Assembly: GCF_000015265.1 (NCBI RefSeq)
Contig: NC_008699.1
Coordinates: 1,364,001-1,428,000 of the forward strand
Source: Nocardioides sp. JS614
Lineage (GTDB): Bacteria; Actinomycetota; Actinomycetes; Propionibacteriales; Nocardioidaceae
Reading direction: 5' to 3'
Length of the DNA stretch: 64,000 nt
The position numbers and the translations under genes are program-made. The notes beneath the pieces are model-generated. The model searched no databases, had not been told where the DNA came from, and saw only the letters and a program-made list of their open reading frames with translations. Below are positions 17,434 through 24,794 of the stretch, piece after piece (position 1 is the stretch's first letter; every line of letters starts with the position of its first letter).

Positions 17434-17494
17434 TCCCTGACGCTTGTGTGGTGTGGGAGCGCTCTCGGAGCCCGCAAGCGTCAGGGACTACCGC
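17427..17494. terminator. 68-base element with perfect 20-bp arms between convergent genes
   Basis: Left arm 17427-17446 and right arm 17475-17494 are perfect 20-bp reverse complements (core TAGTCCCTGACGCTTG). The 28-base spacer contains the palindrome GAGCGCTC. The left arm includes the AGE-gene stop codon, and the right arm ends 5 bases before the nicotinate phosphoribosyltransferase stop. Probably a bidirectional terminator. The arm length is exceptional, so a mobile or REP-like repeat is possible. Confidence 0.65.
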
Positions 17495-17499
17495 AGGTG

Positions 17500-18819
17500 T
17501 CAGACGTGGAGGGTCGGGATCACCGGCTCGCCGCGTGACATCTGCTGCACCGCGACGGGGAGCTCGGCGCGCGCGGCCAGGTGTCGGGCCCGCGCATCGT
17601 CGAGCGGCTCCCGCCCGACCACCTCCCCGGCGCGCACGAGCGGGACCAGCAGCGGGCGGTCGTCGCCGTCGTCCACCGGAGGCGTGCCGATCCCGACCAC
17701 CTCGGCCTCGGCCGTGCCGGACGCGTCCCGGCGCCGCAGCGCGTACTTGCGGCCGCCGATCGAGGCCTTGTCCACGCTGCGCTTGGCGACCGGCACCAGC
17801 TCACCGGCGTCGTCGGCACGCGCCACCAGCTTGTAGACGAAGCCGCTCGTCGGGTGCCCACTGCCGGTGACGAGCTCGGTGCCGACGCCGTACCCGTCGA
17901 CCGGTGCCGCGGCCAGCGCGGCGATCGCGAACTCGTCGAGGTCGCTGGTGACGATGATCCGGGTGCGGGTGGCGCCGAGCCGGTCCAGCTCCGCCCGGAC
18001 CTCGTGCGCCAGCGCGCCGAGATCGCCGGAGTCGAGGCGGACCGCGCCCAGCTCGGGTCCGGCGACCTCCACGGCCAGCCGCACGGCCTCCGCGACGTCG
18101 TAGGTGTCCACGAGCAGCGTCGTGCCGGTCCCCAGCGAGTCCACCTGGGCCCGGAACGCGTCCGCCTCGCTGTCGTGGAGGAGCGTGAAGCTGTGGGCGC
18201 TGGTGCCGGCCGACGGTACGCCGTACCGCTGCCGCGCGGCGAGGTTCGAGCTGGTGGCGAAGCCGGCGACGTACGCCGCCCGCGCGGCGGCGACCGCGGC
18301 CTCCTCGTGGGTGCGCCGCGACCCCATCTCGATGCAGGGGCGGTCGCCGGCGACCAGGGTCATCCGGGAGGCGGCCGAGGCGATGGCCGAGTCGTGGTTG
18401 TAGATCGAGAGCAGCAGCGTCTCCAGCAGCACCGCCTCGGCGAACGTCGACTCCACGATCGCGATCGGCGAGTAGGGGAAGTAGGCCTCGCCCTCGGCGT
18501 AGCCCCACACGTCGCCGGAGAAGCGGTACGACGCCAACCACTCCAGCGTCGGTGCGTCCACCACGTCCGCGAGCACGGCGAGCACCTGCTCGTCGAACCG
18601 GAACCGCTCCACAGCGTCCAGGGCCCGGCCGACGCCGGCGACCACGCCGTACCGACGGCCCTCGGGCAGCCGTCGCGGGAACAGCTCGAAGACCGCCCGG
18701 CGGTCCGCTGTCCCGGCCGCCAACGCGGCCTGGAGCATCGTCAGCTCGTAGTGGTCGGTGAGGAGCGCGGTGCTGGACTCGGTGCCGAGGCCGGTGCTCG
18801 GTGCGGGGGTGAGGGACAC
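17500..18819 (-). CDS. pncB: Nicotinate phosphoribosyltransferase
   Basis: 439-residue enzyme forming nicotinate mononucleotide from nicotinate and PRPP. Recognisable parts: LLTDHYELTMLQAAL near the N-terminus, FELFPRRLPEGRRYGV, and GTSAHSFTLLHDSE with the phosphorylated His. Then come VRLDSGDLGALAHEVR and TSDLDEFAI. GTG at 18819; clpS starts 18 bases away on the other strand. This matches the pncB-clpS head-to-head arrangement of M. tuberculosis Rv1330c-Rv1331. Completes, with the nicotinamidase at 11042, a nicotinamide-to-NAD salvage route. Confidence 0.95.
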   Translation of the reverse strand: MSLTPAPSTGLGTESSTALLTDHYELTMLQAALAAGTADRRAVFELFPRRLPEGRRYGVVAGVGRALDAVERFRFDEQVLAVLADVVDAPTLEWLASYRFSGDVWGYAEGEAYFPYSPIAIVESTFAEAVLLETLLLSIYNHDSAIASAASRMTLVAGDRPCIEMGSRRTHEEAAVAAARAAYVAGFATSSNLAARQRYGVPSAGTSAHSFTLLHDSEADAFRAQVDSLGTGTTLLVDTYDVAEAVRLAVEVAGPELGAVRLDSGDLGALAHEVRAELDRLGATRTRIIVTSDLDEFAIAALAAAPVDGYGVGTELVTGSGHPTSGFVYKLVARADDAGELVPVAKRSVDKASIGGRKYALRRRDASGTAEAEVVGIGTPPVDDGDDRPLLVPLVRAGEVVGREPLDDARARHLAARAELPVAVQQMSRGEPVIPTLHV

Positions 18820-18837
18820 GTGGCCCAGTGTGCCAAC

Positions 18838-19137
18838 ATGGGCACCGTGTCTGCCCCCGTCGAGGTCGAGCCGACTCTCACTCCCGACGAGATCACCCAG
18901 ACCTCGAAGCCCTGGGTGACGATCGTGTGGAACGACCCGGTCAACCTGATGTCGTACGTCACCTACGTGTTCCAGAAGTACTTCGGCTACTCCAAGAAGG
19001 TGGCGGAGAAGCTGATGATGGAGGTGCACGAGGAGGGCCGCTCGGTGGTCAGCTCGGGGACCCGGGAGGAGATGGAGCGGGACGTGCAGGCCATGCACGA
19101 GTACGGTCTGTGGGCCACCATGGACAAGCAGGAGTGA
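18838..19137 (+). CDS. clpS: ATP-dependent Clp protease adaptor ClpS
   Basis: 99-residue adaptor delivering N-end-rule substrates to ClpC/ClpP. Core motif WVTIVWNDPVNLMSYVTYVF and VHEEGRSVVSSGTREEMERD match the family. The flexible N-terminal tail precedes the core. ATG at 18838 is taken; GTG at 18847 is equally possible and loses three residues. It heads the conserved block with DUF2017 and the cysteine genes. The divergent pncB start is 18 bases upstream, so promoters must overlap. Confidence 0.96.
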   Translation: MGTVSAPVEVEPTLTPDEITQTSKPWVTIVWNDPVNLMSYVTYVFQKYFGYSKKVAEKLMMEVHEEGRSVVSSGTREEMERDVQAMHEYGLWATMDKQE

Positions 19138-19197
19138 TCGCACCGTGAGCATCCCTGCGCGGACCGGTGAGGGCGGATCGATCGGAGTGAGGATCGG

Positions 19198-19782
19198 GTG
19201 AGCGGCTTCCAGCGACACCGCCGCAGCAAGCTGATCATCGCGAACTTCACCGGCTTCGAGGCCGACCTGCTCCGGTCGTTGGCCGGGCAGCTGGTCGAGC
19301 TGCTGCGCAACGAGGCCGCGGTGCCCCGCGACCCGGTCGACCCGTTCGAGGCGATGATGGACTTCTCCGGGCCGACCCAGGAGCCGGAGGACCCCGTGCT
19401 GGCCAGGCTGTTCCCGACCGCCTACCCGGGGGACCAGGAGGCGGCCTCGGAGTTCCGGCGGTTCACCGAGGGCACGCTGCGCGACGGGAAGGCGGCGGCG
19501 GCCGTCGCGATCATCGACGGGCTCGAGGAGGCCGGCCTGCCGCCGGAGCTCACCGAGGACGGCCTGATGATCGACATCGAGCTGGACGAGGCGACCGCCG
19601 AGACCTGGATGCGCTCGTTCACCGACCTGCGGCTGGCGCTCGCGACCCGGCTCGAGGTCGAGGAGGGTGACGACGCGTACTGGCACTCACTGCCCGACGA
19701 CGACCCGCGGGCGCAGGCGCACGACATCTACGAGTGGGTCGGCTACCTGCAGGAGACCCTGGTCCAGGCGCTCTCGGGCTAG
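19198..19782 (+). CDS. DUF2017 family protein
   Basis: 194 residues. Always found downstream of clpS in actinobacteria (Rv1332-like). Features seen: IIANFTGFEADLLRSLAGQLVELLRNE at the N-terminus, an acidic proline-rich middle (DPVDPFEAMMDFSGP), and an acidic C-terminal helical region ending YEWVGYLQETLVQAL. No catalytic motif or signal peptide. Function not known; co-location with clpS suggests a role in Clp proteolysis (inference). GTG at 19198, 60 bases after clpS. Confidence 0.9.
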   Translation: MSGFQRHRRSKLIIANFTGFEADLLRSLAGQLVELLRNEAAVPRDPVDPFEAMMDFSGPTQEPEDPVLARLFPTAYPGDQEAASEFRRFTEGTLRDGKAAAAVAIIDGLEEAGLPPELTEDGLMIDIELDEATAETWMRSFTDLRLALATRLEVEEGDDAYWHSLPDDDPRAQAHDIYEWVGYLQETLVQALSG

Positions 19783-19792
19783 GAAGACACCG

Positions 19793-20271
19793 ATGCCCAT
19801 CCCACCCTTCGTCGCCGAGCTCCGCCAGCTGGTCGGGACCCTCGAGCTCTGGCGCCCGCCGTCACCGCGATCGTCCTGCGCGACGCTCCGGTCGGCACCG
19901 AGGTGCTGCTCACCCGGCGGGTCGACAACGGCGAGTGGGCCCCGATCACCGGGATCCTCGACCCGGGCGAGGAGCCGGCCGTCGGCGCCGCGCGCGAGGC
20001 GCTGGAGGAGACCGGCGTCCAGGTGCGGGTCGACCGGCTCGCCTCGGTGGGCGCCAGCCCCCAGGTGGTGCACGGCAACGGAGACCTCGGGGTCTACCTC
20101 GACCTCACCTTCGCCTGCACGTGGGTGTCCGGCGAGGCCCGGGTCGCCGACGACGAGAACACCGACGTGCGCTGGTGGCCGGTCGGGGCGCTGCCGCCCA
20201 TGAGCGACTGGCTCCGGGAGCGGATCGACGACGTCCTCGCGGGTGAGACCGCGGCGAGGTTCCGGCGCTGA
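19793..20271 (+). pseudogene. NUDIX hydrolase, apparently frameshifted
   Basis: The expected N-terminus MPIPPFVAELRQLVGTLELW begins at ATG 19793. The rest of the protein (AVTAIVLRDAP, then TRRVDNGEWAPITG) lies in a different frame. The switch falls around 19850-19860 (TGGCGCCCGCCG) and is consistent with loss of one base. In the second frame there is no ATG, GTG or TTG between the preceding stop (19780) and GTG 19903. The catalytic NUDIX box is intact: G-x5-E-x7-REALEETGV. So either a real inactivating or N-terminally truncating mutation, or a sequencing/assembly error in a GC-rich run. A protein starting at 19903 would be 122 residues. It sits between DUF2017 and the Mec gene, where M. tuberculosis has a different hydrolase. 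Confidence 0.7.
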
Positions 20272-20288
20272 CCACCTACCCTGGAGCC

Positions 20289-20747
20289 GTGCTGACCATC
20301 GCCCGAGCGACCTACGACGCCATCGTCGCGCACGCCCGCCGCGACCACCCGGACGAGGCCTGCGGCATCGTCGCGGGCCCCGAGGGCAGCGACCGCCCCG
20401 AGCGCCTGGTCGAGATGGTCAACGCGGCCGGCTCGCCGACGTTCTACGAGTTCGACTCCACCGAGCTGCTCCAGTTGTACAAGGAGATGTGGGCCCGCGA
20501 CGAGGAGCCGGTGGTCATCTACCACTCGCACACCGCCACCGAGGCCTACCCCAGCCGCACCGACATCGGGCTCGCGAGCGAGCCCGGGGCGCACTATGTG
20601 CTGGTGAGCACCCGCCACGGGGCAGATTCTCGGGGAGGGAATAACGGGGGGCCTGTGGAGTTCAGGTCCTACAGGATCGTCGACGGCGAGGTGACCGAGG
20701 AAGAGGTCGTCGTCGTGGACGAGCTGACGCCGAGCAACGAGGAGTGA
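20289..20747 (+). CDS. mec: M67 (JAMM) metallopeptidase, Mec-type CysO hydrolase
   Basis: 152-residue zinc peptidase. JAMM residues are complete: Glu23 (DEACGIV), His79 and His81 (YHSHTATEAYPSRTD), Ser89 and Asp92. By family precedent (Rv1334) it cleaves the cysteine added to the CysO C-terminus, releasing cysteine. The gene overlaps the GTGA that precedes cysO. An unusual segment, HGADSRGGNNGG at about residues 109-120, interrupts the strand after VLVSTR. It is encoded by less GC-biased sequence (20622-20655) than its surroundings. Confidence 0.9.
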   Translation: MLTIARATYDAIVAHARRDHPDEACGIVAGPEGSDRPERLVEMVNAAGSPTFYEFDSTELLQLYKEMWARDEEPVVIYHSHTATEAYPSRTDIGLASEPGAHYVLVSTRHGADSRGGNNGGPVEFRSYRIVDGEVTEEEVVVVDELTPSNEE

Positions 20748-20749
20748 CC

Positions 20750-21022
20750 ATGGCCATCGAGGTCCGGATCCCGACCATCCTGCGCACCTACACCGGCGGT
20801 GAGAAGGCCGTCACGGGTGCGGGTGCCAGCCTGAGCGCGCTGATCGACGACCTGGAGTCCAGCCACCCCGGGCTCAAGGACCGGCTGATCGAGGACGGCG
20901 ACCTGCGCCGGTTCGTCAACGTCTACGTCAACGACGAGGACGTGCGCTTCATCGGAGGGCTCGAGGCCGAGCTCGCCGACGGCGACCAGGTCGTGGTGCT
21001 CCCGGCGGTGGCCGGGGGATGA
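20750..21022 (+). CDS. cysO: MoaD/ThiS-family sulfur carrier CysO
   Basis: 90-residue ubiquitin-like sulfur carrier ending in Gly-Gly (VAGG), the site that is thiocarboxylated. ATG at 20750 is preceded by GAGGAG; an in-frame GTG at 20744 overlaps the mec stop but is less well placed. It lies between mec and cysM as in M. tuberculosis Rv1334-Rv1335-Rv1336. The MoeZ-type sulfurtransferase that would load sulfur is not in this window. Confidence 0.93.
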   Translation: MAIEVRIPTILRTYTGGEKAVTGAGASLSALIDDLESSHPGLKDRLIEDGDLRRFVNVYVNDEDVRFIGGLEAELADGDQVVVLPAVAGG

Positions 21023-21044
21023 GCTCGAACGGCTCGCACGCCGG

Positions 21045-22007
21045 ATGAGGTACGACAACCTCCTCGCCTCCGTCGGGAACACCCCGCTCGTCGGGTTGCC
21101 GCGGCTCTCCGCCCAACTCGCTGGCCCCGGTGCCGACGTACGGCTCTGGGCGAAGCTGGAGGACCGCAACCCGACGGGCTCGATCAAGGACCGTCCGGCC
21201 CTGAAGATGATCGAGGAGGCCGAGAAGGACGGCACCCTGCGGCCGGGGTGCACCATCCTCGAGCCGACCTCTGGCAACACCGGCATCTCGCTGGCGATGG
21301 CGGCGAAGCTCAAGGGCTACCGGATCGTCTGCGTGATGCCGGAGAACACCTCCGAGGAGCGCCGCCAGCTGCTGCGGATGTGGGGGGCCGAGATCGTGTC
21401 CTCGCCGGCCGCCGGCGGGTCCAACGAGGCCGTCCGGGTCGCCAAGCGGATCGCCACCGAGCACCCCGACTGGGTGATGCTCTACCAGTACGGCAACGCC
21501 GCCAACGCGCTCGCCCACGAGGAGGGCACCGGCCCGGAGCTGCTCGCCGACCTGCCGTCGATCACCCACTTCGTCGCGGGGCTCGGGACCACGGGGACGC
21601 TGATGGGTGTCAGCCGCTTCTTCCGAGCCCACAAGGCGGACGTCCGGATCGTGGCGGCGGAGCCGCGCTACGGCGAGCTCGTCTACGGCCTGCGCAACCT
21701 CGACGAGGGCTTCGTGCCGGAGCTGTACGACGCGGACCTGATCGACTCGCGCTTCTCGGTCGGCCCCCGCGACGCCGTACGCCGGGTCCGCGAGCTGCTC
21801 GAGCTCGAGGGCATCTTCGCGGGTATCTCGACCGGCGCGATCCTGCACGCCGCCCTGGGCCAGGCCGCGAAGGCGGTCAAGGCCGGGGAGAGCGCCGACA
21901 TCGCCTTCGTCGTCGCTGACGGCGGCTGGAAGTACCTCTCGACCGGTGCCTACGAGGGCACCGTCGACGAGGCCGAGGACCGCCTCGAGGGCCAGCTCTG
22001 GGCCTGA
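21045..22007 (+). CDS. cysM: CysO-dependent O-phosphoserine sulfhydrylase (cysteine synthase)
   Basis: 320-residue PLP enzyme making cysteine on the CysO carrier. The PLP lysine is Lys48 in TGSIKDR, and the phosphate loop is TSGNTG (residues 75-80). Arg217 in YGLRN aligns, with the same 3-residue offset as the PLP lysine, with Arg220 of M. tuberculosis CysM, which recognises O-phosphoserine. The C-terminus DRLEGQLWA is the CysM-type tail. These features favour the phosphoserine/CysO route over ordinary O-acetylserine synthase. The gene starts 22 bases after cysO. Confidence 0.95.
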   Translation: MRYDNLLASVGNTPLVGLPRLSAQLAGPGADVRLWAKLEDRNPTGSIKDRPALKMIEEAEKDGTLRPGCTILEPTSGNTGISLAMAAKLKGYRIVCVMPENTSEERRQLLRMWGAEIVSSPAAGGSNEAVRVAKRIATEHPDWVMLYQYGNAANALAHEEGTGPELLADLPSITHFVAGLGTTGTLMGVSRFFRAHKADVRIVAAEPRYGELVYGLRNLDEGFVPELYDADLIDSRFSVGPRDAVRRVRELLELEGIFAGISTGAILHAALGQAAKAVKAGESADIAFVVADGGWKYLSTGAYEGTVDEAEDRLEGQLWA

Positions 22008-22008
22008 G

Positions 22009-22025
22009 GGGTCGGGGCTCGACCC
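22009..22025. terminator. Small hairpin between cysM and the PAS gene
   Basis: GGGTCG (22009-22014) pairs with CGACCC (22020-22025) across 5 bases, in the 22-base gap between convergent genes. Only 6 bp, so weak as a terminator on its own. Confidence 0.35.
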
Positions 22026-22029
22026 GGCT

Positions 22030-22758
22030 TCACGAGGTCCCGTCCAGCGTCGCCGGCTCCGCCCGGACCAGGTCGCCGGCGTCCAGCTCGCCCTCGGCGA
22101 GCGGATCGATCAGGTCGTGCATCATCGTCCGCGCCGAGGCGAGCGTCCGGTCGAGGTAGGCCTGGCAGCCCGCGGCGTCGCCCAGCTCGAGTGAGTACAT
22201 CGCTGCGGTGAGGCCCTGCACGACGTTGTCGTTGATCTCGGCCGCCTGCCGGCGGCGCAGCCGCACCTCGCTCAGGTGGGTCGCCGCGGCCTCGCGCTCG
22301 CGCTCGGCGAGCACCTGCTCGGTGACGTCCACGCACGTGCCCCGCATCCGCTCGGGACTCCCGTCGGGACCCATGATCACCTGGCCGTTGGAGTGCAGGT
22401 ACCGCACCTCGCCGTCGGGGCGCACCACGCGCTCGATCATCTCGTACGGCTCGCCGGTGGCGTAGGCGTGCTGGTGGATGGCCTGGATCCGCTCCCGGTC
22501 CTCGGGATGGATCAGGGACAGGAAGCGCTCGTAGCTCGCGTTGAACGACTGCGGCTCGTGCCCGTAGATGCGGAACAGTTGGTCGCTCCACCGGTTGGTG
22601 TCGGTGGGGATGTGCCAGTCGTAGTCGCCCATGTTCGCGAGCGCCTGGGCGTTGTCCATGCGTTGGCGGAGCAGCTCGAGCTCCTCCTCCGCGGCGCGGC
22701 GGGCGGCGGCCGCAGCGGCCAGCGCGCCGCTGACCGGGTCCGCTGCGTCTGCTTCCAT
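22030..22758 (-). CDS. PAS-domain protein with a kinase-like helix but no ATPase domain
   Basis: 242 residues. After a coiled-coil-like Ala/Glu-rich N-terminus (about 10-40) comes a PAS domain (ALANMGDYDWHIPTDTNRWSDQLFRIYG to about 160) with the PAC segment RGTCVDVTEQVLAERE. The C-terminal about 75 residues resemble a histidine-kinase dimerisation helix, but the usual His-Asp is Asn-Asp (EINDNVVQGL), and no ATP-binding domain follows. It is probably a sensory or scaffold protein rather than a kinase. Convergent with cysM and co-directional with the lipoprotein gene upstream. Ligand unknown. Confidence 0.82.
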   Translation of the reverse strand: MEADAADPVSGALAAAAAARRAAEEELELLRQRMDNAQALANMGDYDWHIPTDTNRWSDQLFRIYGHEPQSFNASYERFLSLIHPEDRERIQAIHQHAYATGEPYEMIERVVRPDGEVRYLHSNGQVIMGPDGSPERMRGTCVDVTEQVLAEREREAAATHLSEVRLRRRQAAEINDNVVQGLTAAMYSLELGDAAGCQAYLDRTLASARTMMHDLIDPLAEGELDAGDLVRAEPATLDGTS

Positions 22759-22838
22759 GGGCCGATTGTGACCCCGGGGCTGCGCCCACGCGAGCGAATC
22801 GCCGGTGGCGGCGTGGCGCGGACCGGGCGGTTGGACGG

Positions 22839-23849
22839 TCAGTCGGTGACGCCGAGCGACTGGTCCGCGTCCAGCCCGCTGCCGGGGACGGCGTCGAGTC
22901 CGAGCAGGCCGGCCGCGAGGTTGGCCAGGTCGCCGTTGCGCACCGGCTGCCCTCCGGCGTACGACGGCCTGCTCGTGCCGGGATCGGCGAAGTCGGGGTT
23001 CATCGCATAGAGGTCGCCCCTGTCGACGCCCGGACCCCAGGCGAGGAACGGGATCCGGTAGTTCTCGATGTTCCGGCGTCCGGAGTGGTCGGTCCTGCCG
23101 GTGACGAACCCGTGGTCGGCGGTCAGGACCAGGACCGCGTCGGTGCCGGCGAGCGTGCGCAGCAGGGTGCCCAGCTGGGCATCGGTGCGCTGGACGGCGG
23201 CGAGGTACTGCCGCGACATGCCGCCGTAGCGGTGCCCGAAGCGGTCGGGCAGGGAGACGTGCAGGAAGGTGAACGTCGGCGGCCCGTCGGCCAGGTCGAC
23301 CCGGGCCAGGCGTACCAGCCGCCGCTGGTTCTCCCGCACCCGGAAGGTGTCGATGCCGCGGGGCCAGGACCGGTCGTAGAGGCGGAACTTCGACTTGGTC
23401 GTGTAGAGCGCGGTGCTGCCGCCGGCGGCGTGCACGGTGGTGAAGATCGAGGCGACGCCGTGCCCGGCGGCCTGCTGCACCGTGGAGTCGGGCCGGTCGT
23501 CGTCCCAGGTGACGCCGTGACCGCCCTTGCCGGCGGCGATCCGCCGGCCGGTCATCATGCTCGCGTGGTTGGGCAGGGTGACGGTCTGCTCGTACTCGGT
23601 GCGCGCGTTGAGGGTGCCGGCGCCCTCCGCGAGCAGCCGGTGGAGCGTGGGGGCGCCGTCCGCCCCGAGCCGGTCGAGGGCCTCGGTGTTGAGCCCGTCG
23701 ACCGAGATCGCCACCACCTGCGTGGCCGTGGCCGGCGCGGCGGAGAGCCGCGCGTCCGCGGCTGGTCGGTCGCCGGCCGCGCACCCGGCGAGCGCGAGGG
23801 ACGTCGCCACGGAAAGGGTCGCCGCGACGAGGGCACGGGGCAGAAGCAT
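22839..23849 (-). CDS. Alkaline-phosphatase-superfamily lipoprotein (phosphodiesterase/sulfatase type)
   Basis: 336 residues. Lipoprotein signal with lipobox LAGC, Cys23, so anchored outside the cell. Metal and nucleophile motifs of the nucleotide pyrophosphatase/phosphodiesterase branch: AISVDGLN (Asp), TVTLPNHASMMTG (Thr nucleophile), HVSLPDRFGHRYGG (Asp, His) and LTADHGFV (Asp-His). ATG at 23849 is chosen because it gives a compact signal peptide; an in-frame GTG at 23867 adds six residues without a Shine-Dalgarno. Divergent from murI. Substrate not predictable; phosphodiester or phosphonate compounds are likely. Confidence 0.85.
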   Translation of the reverse strand: MLLPRALVAATLSVATSLALAGCAAGDRPAADARLSAAPATATQVVAISVDGLNTEALDRLGADGAPTLHRLLAEGAGTLNARTEYEQTVTLPNHASMMTGRRIAAGKGGHGVTWDDDRPDSTVQQAAGHGVASIFTTVHAAGGSTALYTTKSKFRLYDRSWPRGIDTFRVRENQRRLVRLARVDLADGPPTFTFLHVSLPDRFGHRYGGMSRQYLAAVQRTDAQLGTLLRTLAGTDAVLVLTADHGFVTGRTDHSGRRNIENYRIPFLAWGPGVDRGDLYAMNPDFADPGTSRPSYAGGQPVRNGDLANLAAGLLGLDAVPGSGLDADQSLGVTD

Positions 23850-23951
23850 GGGACCGACGGTACCCACCGGGAGCCGTCGTGATCGTGATCTCCCGTGACC
23901 TCCGTCGCGTGACCATGCGGACGGGGGCGCGAGGTTCTAGCCTTGCCTGCT

Positions 23952-24791
23952 GTGCGCCCAGGAACGATCGACCCGACGTCGGCAGTCGACACCGACGCCC
24001 CGATCGGCATCTTCGACTCCGGCTTCGGCGGACTGACCGTCGCCCGCTCGGTGATCGACCAGCTGCCGCACGAGTCGATCGTCTACGTCGGCGACACGGC
24101 CCGGCAGCCCTACGGCCCCAAGCCGATCGGCGAGGTCCGCGAGTACGCCCTGGAGTGCCTGGACCACCTCGTCGAGCGCGGCGTCAAGGCGCTGGTCATC
24201 GCCTGCAACTCCGCGAGCGCGGCGATGCTGCGCGACGCCCGTGAGCGGTACGACGTGCCCGTGGTCGAGGTGATCTACCCCGCGACCCGCCGCGCGGTCG
24301 CCGCGAGCCGCACCGGGCGGATCGGCGTGATCTGCACCCGCGCCACCGCCGAGTCGATGGCGTACGACGACGCCTTCGCAGCGGCACCCCACGTGCGACT
24401 GGTCACCCAGCCCTGCCCGCGGTTCGTCGACTTCGTCGAGGCCGGCGTCACCTCCGGCGACGAGCTGATCTCGGTCGCGCACGAGTACCTCGACCCGCTG
24501 ATCTCCGAGGGCGTCGACACGCTGATCCTCGGCTGCACCCACTACCCGCTGCTGACCGGCGTGATCTCGCTGGTCATGGGCGACAACGTGACGCTGGTGA
24601 GCAGCGCCGAGGAGTGCGCGAAGGACGTCTACAAGATGCTCGTGCAGACCGACCTGATCCGGCCGTCCGGAGAGCCGGCGTACTCCTTCCTCACGACCGG
24701 TGCGCCGGGCGAGTTCGAGACCATCGGGCGCCGCTTCCTCGGGCCGGAGATGGCGGGGGCGTCGCAGTTCGTGGGCGGGCTGGCGGTGTAG
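23952..24791 (+). CDS. murI: Glutamate racemase
   Basis: About 279 residues; supplies D-glutamate for peptidoglycan. N-terminal IGIFDSGFGGLTVARSV with the catalytic Asp-Ser, catalytic cysteines in ACNSASAAML and LGCTHYPLL, and GDTARQPYG. The start is uncertain between GTG 23952 and TTG 23943 (three residues longer); neither has a clear ribosome-binding site. It is followed three bases later by the Rv1339-like gene, as in M. tuberculosis Rv1338-Rv1339. The rhomboid gene that precedes murI there is absent, replaced by two minus-strand genes. Confidence 0.96.
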   Translation: MRPGTIDPTSAVDTDAPIGIFDSGFGGLTVARSVIDQLPHESIVYVGDTARQPYGPKPIGEVREYALECLDHLVERGVKALVIACNSASAAMLRDARERYDVPVVEVIYPATRRAVAASRTGRIGVICTRATAESMAYDDAFAAAPHVRLVTQPCPRFVDFVEAGVTSGDELISVAHEYLDPLISEGVDTLILGCTHYPLLTGVISLVMGDNVTLVSSAEECAKDVYKMLVQTDLIRPSGEPAYSFLTTGAPGEFETIGRRFLGPEMAGASQFVGGLAV

Positions 24792-24794
24792 GCG

